Shown one piece after another: positions 47,278 through 56,315 of a stretch of DNA of 64,000 bases. The DNA is from Cupriavidus numazuensis (GTDB lineage Bacteria; Pseudomonadota; Gammaproteobacteria; Burkholderiales; Burkholderiaceae). Every line of letters begins with the position of its first letter. The stretch's first letter is position 1. The position numbers and the translations under genes are program-made. The stretch is from contig NZ_CAJPVI010000039.1 of the NCBI RefSeq assembly GCF_905397435.1, positions 1-64,000 on the forward strand. Direction: 5' to 3'. A model generated the notes under the pieces. That model did no database searches. It had not been told where the DNA came from and saw only the letters and a list, made by a program, of their open reading frames with translations.

Positions 47278-48126
47278 TCAGGACGTGATCAGGCGGCCAA
47301 TGGCCGCCGCGGCTTCGCGCATCGGCGGCAGCAGGCGCGACACCATTTCCGCTTCCGTCACCTTGGCCGCGCGCACGCTCACGCTGATGCCGGCCAGTAC
47401 GATGCCCGCGGCCGAACGCACTGGCACCGCCATGGCACGCAGGCCCGGTTCGAGCTCTTCATCGACGATCACGTAGTCCAGTTCGCGGGCCCGCTCGAAG
47501 CACGCTTCCAGCTCCTGGCGCGATACCTTGGTTTGCAGCGTGCGCGGGCGCAGGTCGGCATGCTCGAAGAAGCCGTCGAGCACCGACGCCGGCTGGTGCG
47601 CCAGCAGCAGGCGCCCGTTCGACGTGCAGTAGGCCGGCAGCCGGCTGCCCATGCCGAGCGAGTAATTGACCACGCGCTGCACTTCCGAACGCACCAAGTA
47701 GAGGATGTCGGTGCCGTCCAGGATGGCCAGCGTGCAGGTCTCGTGGATGCGCGCGCTCAGGTTGTCCAGGATCGGCTGCGATAGCGAAACCATCGACGTC
47801 GACGAGAAATACGCATGCCCGAGGTGCAGCACGCGCGGGCGCAGCGCGAACTGCCCGTCCTGCTGGCTGACGTAGCCGAGCTGCTCCAGCGTGTACAGGC
47901 AGCGGCGCACCGACGCGCGCGACAACTGCGTGCGCTGCGCCACCTGCGAGATCGTCAGCGGACGCTTGCGCTCCGAAAACGCCTCCAGCACGGTCAGGCC
48001 GCGTGCGAGCGACAGCATGAAGTTCGGATCGCCGGAGAAACTGCTGAGCAGATCAGACTGGGGATAGGCAACGCGGACGGTATCGGCCTGGGCCTGGCCA
48101 ATACCAAGGGGGCGGGTGGTCTCCAT
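47278..48126 (-). CDS. IclR family transcriptional regulator
   Basis: A 282-residue regulator. A winged helix lies at about 40-100 (LARGLTVLEAFSERKRPLTI, then QVAQRTQLSRASVRRCLYTL). An effector-binding domain follows with TLAILDGTDILYLVRSEVQR and a late ELEPGLRAMAVPVR. This resembles PcaR/PobR-type regulators of aromatic acid catabolism. No target genes are adjacent on the same strand. The LysR gene lies upstream in the same direction. Confidence 0.9.
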   Translation of the reverse strand: METTRPLGIGQAQADTVRVAYPQSDLLSSFSGDPNFMLSLARGLTVLEAFSERKRPLTISQVAQRTQLSRASVRRCLYTLEQLGYVSQQDGQFALRPRVLHLGHAYFSSTSMVSLSQPILDNLSARIHETCTLAILDGTDILYLVRSEVQRVVNYSLGMGSRLPAYCTSNGRLLLAHQPASVLDGFFEHADLRPRTLQTKVSRQELEACFERARELDYVIVDEELEPGLRAMAVPVRSAAGIVLAGISVSVRAAKVTEAEMVSRLLPPMREAAAAIGRLITS

Positions 48127-48228
48127 CTTTGATTTGCTTTGTTCGATAATCGCGCAATCTTAAACGGAGTCGGCGCCGCGGGCCAGTGGTTTCGCAGGAA
48201 TGGGGCAAGGACGCCCTGTATACCCGGT

Positions 48229-48244
48229 GTTTCAGCGCCGAAAG
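48229..48244. promoter_or_regulatory. Degenerate parS-like palindrome
   Basis: GTTTCAGCGCCGAAAG matches 14 of 16 bases of the par-locus palindrome CTTTCAGCGCTGAAAG. It lies in the gap between the IclR and LysR genes, about 39 kb from parB. It could be chance or a weak third site. Confidence 0.35.
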
Positions 48245-48302
48245 CGCGACTCTGCCAGCTGGAGGTAAGGCGGCATTCTCGGCAGTCCGCTCAGGAGTCC
48301 GA

Positions 48303-49193
48303 TCATCCGACCTGTTCGCGCAGCAGCGCGGCCATACGTTGCGCCAGCGGCGACAGGTAGGCGCCCGCGCGCGTCACCACGCCGATGCGCCGCCGCAGGT
48401 CAAGTGCTTCCAGCCCCACGTCAAGCGGCTTCAGGCCGGGCAGCCCGGCTTCGGCGTGGCCGCTCGATACGCTCAGCATGGGCGTGCCGCGGACCAGCGC
48501 GAACAGCGAGGCGGTGCCGAAGTCCACTTCCACACGCATCGCCGGGGGCGGCAGCCCTTGCCGGCGGAAGGCCTCGTCGACCTGCTGGCGCAGCACGATA
48601 TGCCCCTCCGGCAGCAGCCACTCCTGGCCGCACAGGTCGGCCAGGCTCAGGTTGCGCCGCTGCTGCAGCGGATGGGTTTCATCGGCCACCACCACCAGGC
48701 GGTCGTCGAACAGCTCTTCAATGGCCAGGATGTCGGTGGCCTGCCGCGGCACCGGTGCCACGGCGATGTCCAGTTCGCCGGCCGCGAGCAGGTCCATCAA
48801 GTCGCGCGCCAAGCGGCGGCGCAACTTCAGGCGGGCCACCGGGCGCTCCCTCAGCAACTGACGGCAGGCGTCCAGCACGATCGCGTTGGGCAGCGACGGC
48901 GAGTATCCCAGCCGCAGCACGCCCAGTTCGCCGGTGCGGATGCCCTGCATCTCCTTCAGCGCATCCTCGTATTCGAGCTGGATGCGGCGCGCGCGCTCGA
49001 TAAAGTGCCGGCCCGCGTGCGTGGTACTCATGCCGTTGGCGGTGCGCTCGAACAGCGGCAGGCCCACCTGCGCCTCGACGCGCTGCACTGCCTTGGTCAG
49101 CGCCGGCTGGGTAATGCCCAGCGACTCGGCGGCGCGGCCGATGCCGCCGCACCGCTCCACGGCCAGGATGTATTCGATATCCCGTGTCTCCAT
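48303..49193 (-). CDS. LysR family transcriptional regulator
   Basis: A 296-residue regulator with the HTH in GRAAESLGITQPALTKAVQR and a periplasmic-binding-like effector domain (residues 90-290). It is divergent from the CoA-ligase gene at 49282, with an 88-bp gap that should hold its operator, so it probably controls that catabolic operon. Confidence 0.92.
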   Translation of the reverse strand: METRDIEYILAVERCGGIGRAAESLGITQPALTKAVQRVEAQVGLPLFERTANGMSTTHAGRHFIERARRIQLEYEDALKEMQGIRTGELGVLRLGYSPSLPNAIVLDACRQLLRERPVARLKLRRRLARDLMDLLAAGELDIAVAPVPRQATDILAIEELFDDRLVVVADETHPLQQRRNLSLADLCGQEWLLPEGHIVLRQQVDEAFRRQGLPPPAMRVEVDFGTASLFALVRGTPMLSVSSGHAEAGLPGLKPLDVGLEALDLRRRIGVVTRAGAYLSPLAQRMAALLREQVG

Positions 49194-49281
49194 GCCTGCA
49201 TTCCCGTTGGTTATGACTTTATAGCCAAGCCTGCATTGTGGTGATGGCGCTCATCTTACAGACTTCATCCAGACATACAGC

Positions 49282-50847
49282 ATGGAGACGCCGATGGGCT
49301 TTGCATATTTCCTGCGCCGCGCCGCGCGCTACTGGGGCGACCTGCCGGCCGTCCTCTACCGCGACCAGGTCCTGACCTACCGCGAACTCGACGAACGCTC
49401 GACGCGGCTGGCCAACGCGCTGCTCGCGATGGGCCTGCGCCAGGGCGACCGCGTGGCGGTGCAGTCGCGCAACCGGCCGGAACTGGTGGAAATCGAATGC
49501 GCGCTGTACAAGGCCGGCCTGGTGAAGGCGGCACTCAACCCGCGCTTTACGGCCGCCGAGGCGTCCGACGTGGTGGAAAACTGCCAGCCGCGCGTGCTGA
49601 TCGCCGGGCCGGGCTACACCGGCTATTCGCCCGCCACGCGCGGCTTCGGCTCGGTGGAAACGTTCGTCGCCATCGGCAAGGATGCGGCCGGCTACGCCGC
49701 CTATGAGGCGCTGCTGGCCCAGGGCGGCACCGAGTTGCCCGAGATCACCCCGGCACCCGGCGATCTTGCCGTGCTGCATTTCTCGTCCGGCTCGACCGGC
49801 AAGATCAAGGCCGCCATGCAGAGCTACGGCAACCGCCTGGCGGCGCTGCGCAAGATGCTGATGGGCATGGACAGCCCGCCGCGGCCCGGCGACCGCCTGG
49901 CGCTGATCGGGCCGGTCACGCACGCGTCCGGCATGTTGATGCAGCCTTACCTGTATTGCGGCGCCACGCTGGTGCTGTTCGAGAAATTCGAGCCGGCGGA
50001 TTTCCTGGCCGAGGTCGCGCGCCTGCGCATCACGCACGTGTTCATGGTTCCGGCCATGATCAACATGCTGCTGGCCGAGCCCACGCTGGCCAGTGCGGAC
50101 CTGCGCAGCCTGCGGACGCTCGCCTATGGCGCCGCGCCGATGGCACCGGCGCGCATCCGCGAAGCGTGGGAGCGCATCGGTCCCATCCTGTCGCAGGGCT
50201 ACGGCGCGAGCGAGTCAACCTCGGGCGTCACGCGCCTGTCCACGGCCGACCATGCGCAGGCCATCGCGTCGTGCCCGGAGCGGCTGGCCTCATGCGGCCG
50301 CGCGCTCGGCGAGACCGAGGTGCGCGTGGTCGACGATCAGGGCCGCGAGGTGGCCGTCGGCGAGATCGGCGAACTGGTGATCCGCGGCGAGGACGTGTTC
50401 CAGGGCTACTGGGGCGAGCCCGCGCTGACGCAGGAAGTGCTCGTCGATGGCTGGCTGCGTACCGGCGACATGGCGCGCGTCGACGCGCAGGGCTACCTGT
50501 ACCTGGTGGACCGCAAGAAAGACATGATCATTTCCGGCGGCTTCAACGTCTACCCGACCGAGGTCGAAGCCACGCTGTACCAGCACCCCGACGTGCTGGA
50601 GGCCTGCGTGATCAGCGTGCCCGACGAGACCTGGGGTGAGAGCGTCAAGGCCGTGGTCACGCTGCGCCCGGGCCGGCAGGCCAGCGCCCAGTCGCTGATC
50701 GCGCATTGCCGCGAACGGATTGCCGACTACAAGTCGCCGCGCTCGGTGGACTTCGTCGACGAACTGCCCAAGAACGCCAGCGGCAAGCTGGCCCGCAAGC
50801 TGGTGCGCGAGCCGTACTGGCAGGGCGCGTCGCGCCGCGTGAACTGA
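49282..50847 (+). CDS. AMP-forming acyl-CoA synthetase/CoA ligase
   Basis: A 521-residue ANL-superfamily ligase that activates a carboxylic acid as its CoA thioester. Motifs include SSGSTGKIKAAMQS (A3), YGASES (A5), WLRTGDMA and DRKKDMIISGG. The C-terminal catalytic Lys lies in PKNASGKLARK. It heads a run of four genes, followed by dehydrogenase, Bug protein and CoA-transferase. The substrate is not identifiable. Confidence 0.92.
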   Translation: METPMGFAYFLRRAARYWGDLPAVLYRDQVLTYRELDERSTRLANALLAMGLRQGDRVAVQSRNRPELVEIECALYKAGLVKAALNPRFTAAEASDVVENCQPRVLIAGPGYTGYSPATRGFGSVETFVAIGKDAAGYAAYEALLAQGGTELPEITPAPGDLAVLHFSSGSTGKIKAAMQSYGNRLAALRKMLMGMDSPPRPGDRLALIGPVTHASGMLMQPYLYCGATLVLFEKFEPADFLAEVARLRITHVFMVPAMINMLLAEPTLASADLRSLRTLAYGAAPMAPARIREAWERIGPILSQGYGASESTSGVTRLSTADHAQAIASCPERLASCGRALGETEVRVVDDQGREVAVGEIGELVIRGEDVFQGYWGEPALTQEVLVDGWLRTGDMARVDAQGYLYLVDRKKDMIISGGFNVYPTEVEATLYQHPDVLEACVISVPDETWGESVKAVVTLRPGRQASAQSLIAHCRERIADYKSPRSVDFVDELPKNASGKLARKLVREPYWQGASRRVN

Positions 50848-50876
50848 GAAAGCCCTAGGACGCTGAGGAAGCCACC

Positions 50877-52052
50877 ATGTTCGAATACCTGACCAACCCG
50901 CTGCTGACCGAGACGCGCGCCGCTGTCCGGCGCTTTATCGACGAAGAACTGCTCCCGCTCGAGCGCGAACTCGGCCTGGGCTCGGAAGACCCGTGGCCGG
51001 TCGACACCCTGCGCCACGTGTGGCGCCGCTCCAGCGAGCTCGGCCTCTATGCCGCTTGCCTACCGGTGGCGCTGGGCGGCAAGGGCCTCAACATTGCCGA
51101 GCAATGCGCGCTCAAGGCAGACCTTGCCGCGAGCGGCTGCGTGCTGGCGCCGCACGTGCTGGGCGACCTGGGCGGGCCGCCGCGCGTGGGCAATATGCTC
51201 AGGTACGCGACGCCGGAACAGCTCGACCGCTACTTCCTGCCCGTGATCCGCGGCGAGAAGTCGACCTGCTTCGCGCTCACCGAAACGCATTCGGGCTCCG
51301 ACGCCCAGAGCATCGCGACCACCGCCGTGGCCGATGGCGACACACTCGTCATCAACGGCAGCAAGCACTACATCAGCGGCGCGCCGTTCGCGAGCTTCGC
51401 CATCGTCATGTGCGTCACCGACGCAAGCGTGTCACCGCCCGCGATCAGCGCCGTGCTGGTGGACCTGGACCTGCCGGGCGTGACGGTCACGCAGGCCTAC
51501 GTGCCGATGTCGGGCCAGCATATCGATGCCGACATCGCCTTCGACAACGTGCGCGTGCCGCGCGCCAACATCCTCGGCGGCGAGGGCAACGGCTTCAAGC
51601 TGGGCATGTCGCGCATCAACGTGAACCGGCTGCTGCATTGCCCGTCCATGCTCGGGCTGGCCACCAGCGCGTATCGCTCGTCGCTGGAATACGCGGGCAG
51701 GCGGCGCCAGTTCGGCGGCCCGATCGCGCGCTTCCAGGCCATCCAGCACATGCTGGCGGACATGGCGGCGGCGCTGTGGGCCTGCGAGAGCATGATCGCG
51801 CAGACCGCCGCGCTGGCCGATGCCGGTGCGGACCTGCGCATGAAGGCCGCGGCATGCAAGCTGTTTGTCTCGGAGCGCTGCTTTGAGGTCGCCGACAAGG
51901 CCGTGCAGATCCACGGCAACGTGGGCGTCACGCGCGGCCATCCGGTCGAGCAGGCGTTCCGCAAGCTGCGCATGTTCCGCGTGTTCACGGGTACCAGCGA
52001 GATCCAGCGCAATACCATCGCCAAGGCGATCCTCGAACCCGCGACGAAGTAG
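50877..52052 (+). CDS. Acyl-CoA dehydrogenase-like protein lacking the usual catalytic Glu
   Basis: A 391-residue FAD-enzyme fold with FALTETHSGSDAQS and GRRRQFGGPIARFQAIQHML. The segment that normally reads YEGTSQIQ reads FTGTSEIQ, so Thr takes the place of the catalytic Glu. The alternative Glu used by isovaleryl-CoA type enzymes (LERL-type segment) is Asn in NVNRLL. FAD binding and length look normal. It may act on an unusual acyl-CoA or use another base. Confidence 0.85.
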   Translation: MFEYLTNPLLTETRAAVRRFIDEELLPLERELGLGSEDPWPVDTLRHVWRRSSELGLYAACLPVALGGKGLNIAEQCALKADLAASGCVLAPHVLGDLGGPPRVGNMLRYATPEQLDRYFLPVIRGEKSTCFALTETHSGSDAQSIATTAVADGDTLVINGSKHYISGAPFASFAIVMCVTDASVSPPAISAVLVDLDLPGVTVTQAYVPMSGQHIDADIAFDNVRVPRANILGGEGNGFKLGMSRINVNRLLHCPSMLGLATSAYRSSLEYAGRRRQFGGPIARFQAIQHMLADMAAALWACESMIAQTAALADAGADLRMKAAACKLFVSERCFEVADKAVQIHGNVGVTRGHPVEQAFRKLRMFRVFTGTSEIQRNTIAKAILEPATK

Positions 52053-52131
52053 CCGCCTGCCCACGGCACGGCATCGACATACCCAGACACAAGGCGGCGC
52101 AGGACACTGCCCGCCAGCCACGGAGACAACC

Positions 52132-53130
52132 ATGAACCGCCGACAATGGCTTGCCACCACAGGCGCCGCCGCGGTCAGCGCAATGCTGGCCCCGGCGCGC
52201 GCTGCCGCCCCCGCATCCACCGCTGCCTATCCGACCCGGCCGATCCGGCTGATCGTTCCGTTCATCGCCGGCAGCTCGCCCGACAACTCGGCGCGGATGC
52301 TTTCGTCGGAACTGGGCGCCCGGCTCGGACAGCCGCTGATCGTGGAGAACATGCCCGGCGCGGGCGGCATCATCGGTGCCGGCGCGCTCAAGCGTGCGGC
52401 GCCAGACGGCTACACGCTGGGCATGCTGGCCAATACGCACGTGATCAACGTGCACATGTACCGCAATGCGCCGTACGACGCGGCACGCGACTTCACGCCG
52501 ATTGCCGCGATCTCGGGCGGCCCCACCGCACTGGTGGTGCCGGCCGATTCCCCATACCGCACTGCCGGCGAACTGATCCAGGCGATGAAGAAGGCGCCGG
52601 GCAAGCTCAACTACGGCTCCGGCGGCAAGGGCAGCATCGCCCATCTGGCGGTCGAAGCGCTGCTGCACCAGACCGGCTGCGAAGCCGTCCACATTCCGTA
52701 CAAGGGCGCGCCGGAAATCGTGTCTGCCATGCTGAGCCACCAGACCCAGTTCGGCATGCCGGTGCTCGCGACGGCCACGCAGTACGTGCGCAACGGACAG
52801 GTGCGGGCGCTGGCGGTGTCGTCGTCATCGCGCTCGCCGTACTTTCCCGACGTGCCGACGCTTGCCGAGGTCCTGCCGCCGGGGTTTGTGATCGACAACT
52901 GGGGCGGCCTGTTCGCGCCCGCGAACTTCCCGCCGGCGCTGACCCAGCGGCTGTTTGCCGCCGTCACTGAAGTGCAGGCGAGCGGCCGCCTGGACGCGCA
53001 GATCAAGGCCAATGCCGGCGAAATGCGGCGCAGTGCCTCGCCGGCCCAGTTCCGCGACATGGTCGCCGCCGATAGCGCACGCTACGGCGCGCTGATGCGT
53101 TCGATCGGCATGCTTGCCGATGTCGGTTGA
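52132..53130 (+). CDS. Bug-family (TctC) periplasmic binding protein
   Basis: A 332-residue solute receptor with a Tat-like signal (MNRRQWLATTGAAAVSAML, then an AxA site). The family core reads YPTRPIRLIVPFIAGSSPDN, ENMPGAGGIIGA, and IPYKGAPEIVSAML. The ATG has GGAGA upstream. Expanded Bug families are typical of Cupriavidus and Bordetella relatives. It probably captures the carboxylate degraded by the neighbouring CoA enzymes. No TctAB partner is nearby. Confidence 0.93.
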   Translation: MNRRQWLATTGAAAVSAMLAPARAAAPASTAAYPTRPIRLIVPFIAGSSPDNSARMLSSELGARLGQPLIVENMPGAGGIIGAGALKRAAPDGYTLGMLANTHVINVHMYRNAPYDAARDFTPIAAISGGPTALVVPADSPYRTAGELIQAMKKAPGKLNYGSGGKGSIAHLAVEALLHQTGCEAVHIPYKGAPEIVSAMLSHQTQFGMPVLATATQYVRNGQVRALAVSSSSRSPYFPDVPTLAEVLPPGFVIDNWGGLFAPANFPPALTQRLFAAVTEVQASGRLDAQIKANAGEMRRSASPAQFRDMVAADSARYGALMRSIGMLADVG

Positions 53131-53148
53131 ACTTTACGGAGCGTTGCG

Positions 53149-54246
53149 ATGAAACCAGAGTGGTCCTGCCTCAGGGACGTGAAGATCATCGACGTCAGCC
53201 AGTTGCTGCCCGGCCCGCATGCCACCAGCCTGCTGATGCAGCTTGGCGCGGACGTGATCAAGGTGGAGCAGCCCGGCACGGGCGACACCTCGCGCCAGCT
53301 CGGCAAGGCGGTGTTTGCGCAGTTCAACCGCGGCAAGCAGTCCGTGGCGCTCGACCTGAAGTCGGCGCAGGGTCGCGAGGCTTTCCTTGCGCTGGTGCGC
53401 GATGCGGATGCGGTGGTGGAGGGTTTCCGCCCGGGCGTGATGCGGCGGCTTGGACTCGACTACGAGGCGCTGGCCGCGGTCAACCCGGCCATCGTGCTGT
53501 GCTCGGTCTCCGGCTTCGGGCAGGAAGGTCCGTACGCGGACCATGCCGGCCATGACCTCAATTACCTGGCGCTCGCCGGCTACTGGTCGGTGCCGGTGCA
53601 GGTGCACGACAAGGTGTCGCGGCCGCGTGCGCGCATCTCGGACTATGCGGCGTCGGGCTATGCGGCGCTGTCGCTGGCAGTGGCGATCATGAGCGCGCGC
53701 CAGAACGGCCGCGGCCAGCATCTCGACGTAGCGATCCACGATGCGATCCTGTCATGGACCGCGCACGGCGCATGGGGCGCGCGTGGCTACGAAGAGAGGC
53801 CTGCCGATGCGCCGATGGTGATGCCGGACAACGACCTGTTTGAGACGCGCGATGGCCGCCACCTGGCGCTTGGCATCCTGGAAAACAAGTTCTGGGGAAA
53901 CCTCTGTGAAGCGCTCGGCGAGACCTTCCCCGCATTGCGCGATCCGCGCTTTGCGCAACGGCCGGGTCGGCAGCAGCACAAGGCCGAAGTGCATGGTCTG
54001 TTGCAGGAGATCTTTCGCACGCGCACGCTGGCCGCGTGGTCGGACACATTCGCCGCCGTGGATGTGCCGTTCTCGCCCGCGCTTGGGGCACGCGAACTGT
54101 TCGATGATCCGCACGTTCAGGCGCGCGGGACAGTTCGTCATCTGCATGATGAGGATGCGATCACGCTGCGGTTTCCGGTGAAGTTCTCGTTGGGGCTGCC
54201 GGATAGTGATGACACGGTGCCGCCGCTGGGTGGAGCGTGCGGTTGA
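53149..54246 (+). CDS. Family III CoA-transferase (CaiB/BaiF)
   Basis: A 365-residue CoA-transferase with the N-terminal LLPGPHATSLLMQLGADVIKVE, the catalytic Asp in GHDLNYLALAG, and the later region DNDLFETRDGRHLALGILENKFW. The gap to the Bug gene is 18 bases. It would move CoA between organic acids in the same catabolic route as the ligase and dehydrogenase. Confidence 0.93.
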   Translation: MKPEWSCLRDVKIIDVSQLLPGPHATSLLMQLGADVIKVEQPGTGDTSRQLGKAVFAQFNRGKQSVALDLKSAQGREAFLALVRDADAVVEGFRPGVMRRLGLDYEALAAVNPAIVLCSVSGFGQEGPYADHAGHDLNYLALAGYWSVPVQVHDKVSRPRARISDYAASGYAALSLAVAIMSARQNGRGQHLDVAIHDAILSWTAHGAWGARGYEERPADAPMVMPDNDLFETRDGRHLALGILENKFWGNLCEALGETFPALRDPRFAQRPGRQQHKAEVHGLLQEIFRTRTLAAWSDTFAAVDVPFSPALGARELFDDPHVQARGTVRHLHDEDAITLRFPVKFSLGLPDSDDTVPPLGGACG

Positions 54247-54526
54247 GGGTCGCGTGAGCAAGGGAAGCGCTTGCATGTCCCTCCGGCATCACAGTCGGTC
54301 TCCATCGGCCGGAGCGTGAGGCACTCTGGTCAGCATGGCCGTGGGGAGTTTCCCCAATGTTGCTGGTGTGTGAACCGGGAATAATTGTGGTGCCGTTCCT
54401 CGCTACCGGCCAGCCGCGCTGTGGCGTGACGGTGGTCTGCTTCTTGCCTGAGGAAGGCGTCACAATGCCTGCGACACCGCGACAGACGGTCAGCGCAGGC
54501 GAGATCCATACGCCCCCTCGCAAGCC

Positions 54527-55558
54527 ATGAGTGCCACCTGTGTTTTTCCATCGGAACTGAATTCCTCGCATGCCGCCCTGCAGGGGTGGAATCGCGAACT
54601 GGACCGGGTGCAGGACTTCGACCAGGTTACCGAAATGGTCGGTCGTGCCTTCAAGCCCCATGCAATGCAATTGCGCGACCCGGCGCGCACGCTTGAGACG
54701 CGCCTGTATTCGACGCGCGTCGGGCGCCTGTCGATGTTCTTCCTCGAGTACGGCGCCGAGGTCAAGGTCGAGCCCGATTGCTTCGAAGGCTTCGTGCTGG
54801 TGGAAATCCCGCTGCGCGGCGGCGGGCAGTACCGCTGCGGAGGCGAGACGCTCGACGGAGACACCGCGCATGCCGCGGTGATGTCGCCGGACAAGCCCGT
54901 GCACCTGAATCTGGCGCCGACGCTGTCGCAGCTCATTGTGCGCATCGACCAGGGCATGATCGACCGCTCATGCGCGGCGCACCTCGGCTATCAGCCAAAG
55001 GAAGCCGTCAGTTTCGATCTTGGTCTCGACCTCTCGGGCCATGCGGGACGCGCGTTGACGAGCACGCTGCGGCATGTGCTGGACGGCGGCGCGGGGTTTT
55101 CGCCGTTGCTGGACAACCCGATCTATTGCGCGCATATCGAGCAGATGCTGATCGACACGCTGCTGTACGCGCACTCACACAATCTCTCGCACCGCTTCGA
55201 GATCTCGCGCACGCGTCCGGCGGTCGCGCCGGCCTATGTCCGCCGTGCGGTGGAATACCTTGAGGCGCATGCGGCCGATGCGGTGACGATGGATGCGCTT
55301 GCGGCGGCGGTGGGCGTGAGCAGTCGTGCGCTGTTCACGGCCTTTCGCGAGACCTATGACCAGACGCCGATGGGGTACCTGCGGGAACTGCGGCTGCAGC
55401 GTGTGGGGCAGGCGCTATTGTCGGGCGACCCGGCGTCGGCGAATCTGACGCAGCTGGCGTTGCAGTGGGGGTTTTTTCATTACGGGCGGTTTGCGCAGTA
55501 TTACGGGGAACGGTTTGGGGAGAGGCCGCAGGAGACGGTTAGAAGGGCGAGGGGGTAA
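54527..55558 (+). CDS. AraC family regulator (AraC_binding_2 type)
   Basis: A 343-residue activator. The N-terminal ligand domain contains FEGFVLVEIPLRGGG and AVMSPDKPVHL, as in regulators of aromatic-degradation operons. The C-terminal double HTH reads MDALAAAVGVSSRALFTAFR and ANLTQLALQWGFFHYGRFAQ, then FGERPQETVRR. It lies upstream of the flavin monooxygenase and dioxygenase genes, which run toward it, so it is a candidate controller of that pathway. Confidence 0.9.
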   Translation: MSATCVFPSELNSSHAALQGWNRELDRVQDFDQVTEMVGRAFKPHAMQLRDPARTLETRLYSTRVGRLSMFFLEYGAEVKVEPDCFEGFVLVEIPLRGGGQYRCGGETLDGDTAHAAVMSPDKPVHLNLAPTLSQLIVRIDQGMIDRSCAAHLGYQPKEAVSFDLGLDLSGHAGRALTSTLRHVLDGGAGFSPLLDNPIYCAHIEQMLIDTLLYAHSHNLSHRFEISRTRPAVAPAYVRRAVEYLEAHAADAVTMDALAAAVGVSSRALFTAFRETYDQTPMGYLRELRLQRVGQALLSGDPASANLTQLALQWGFFHYGRFAQYYGERFGERPQETVRRARG

Positions 55559-55585
55559 GGGAGGATGGGCTTCTGGATTGCGCTG

Positions 55586-55681
55586 GGGTGTCGTTCTTGG
55601 CAGGCGCTGCTGTTTCGCCGGCGTAGCCGGCGACCTACTTCTTGTCCAAGCGACAAGAAGTAGGCAAGAAACGCGTCGCTA
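55586..55681 (-). repeat. REP-like dispersed repeat, copy B (inverted)
   Basis: Reverse complement of the repeat at 1-130 and 56172-56300. It shows GCGCTGCTGTTTCGCCGGCG, then the dyads TCGCCGGCGTAGCCGGCGA and CTACTTCTTGTCCAAGCGACAAGAAGTAG. Confidence 0.7.
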
Positions 55682-56171
55682 GCCGCTGGCATCAATTCCG
55701 CGGCGGCAGTGGTTCAAACGGCTTTGGACGCCTGCCACGGTGGCCAGTCGTTCGAACCTGCTACGCGCAGTGAGTCAGGGACCGCGGCTGGCGAAACCCA
55801 TTTTTGGACGACCCCCGACCACGCATTGGTACAGCGTTATTGGTTGGGACGCCGTCGGCTGCGCTGCGCGCACGTCGTAGTCGGTCGGCAACCGACATCA
55901 ACTTCGCTGGCCTTCGAGATCTTCAAGTCTTCGCGCATGGCACATGCGCGCGGGGCGTCGTCGCCGAGGCGCGGTTCGCCTGCGGCCCGCGCGCTCAGAC
56001 TAGGACTCTGCGCGCAGCGCAGCCGAAGGCGATTGCACGATATCGCTAGCAGCAGGGGCCACGGGCAGTTTCGGGGCTCGTTCAATCAGCGCTGTAATTC
56101 CCCTCACGGTGGTGCCCCACGCGGCAGGCAGCCAGAAAAACTCTGAAGCCCATACCCGTACAACACCCTCA

Positions 56172-56300
56172 GCACACTACGATCAATATTCGCCCGTTAG
56201 GGCCGCCTGACGCGCTTTTGCCTACTTTTTCCGCTCGGGCAAAAGTAGGTCGCCGGCTATGCCGGCGAAACAGCAGCGCATGCCAAGCACGACAACCCCG
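56172..56300 (+). repeat. REP-like dispersed repeat, copy C
   Basis: Begins GCACACTACGAT like copy A and contains the dyads CTACTTTTTCCGCTCGGGCAAAAGTAG and TCGCCGGCTATGCCGGCGA, then ACAGCAGCGCATGCCAAG. It lies just after the stop of the leftward monooxygenase gene. Confidence 0.7.
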
Positions 56301-56315
56301 CCCCCGACCTTTACG

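Larger units (their letters stand above)
55559..56315. other. Gene-free region bounded by inverted repeats
   Basis: About 750 bases hold REP-like copies B (inverted, near 55586-55681) and C (56172-56300), about 590 bases apart. Between them I see no reading frame with support; the frames present lack ribosome-binding sites and family features. It may be the scar of a non-autonomous element. Confidence 0.5.
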
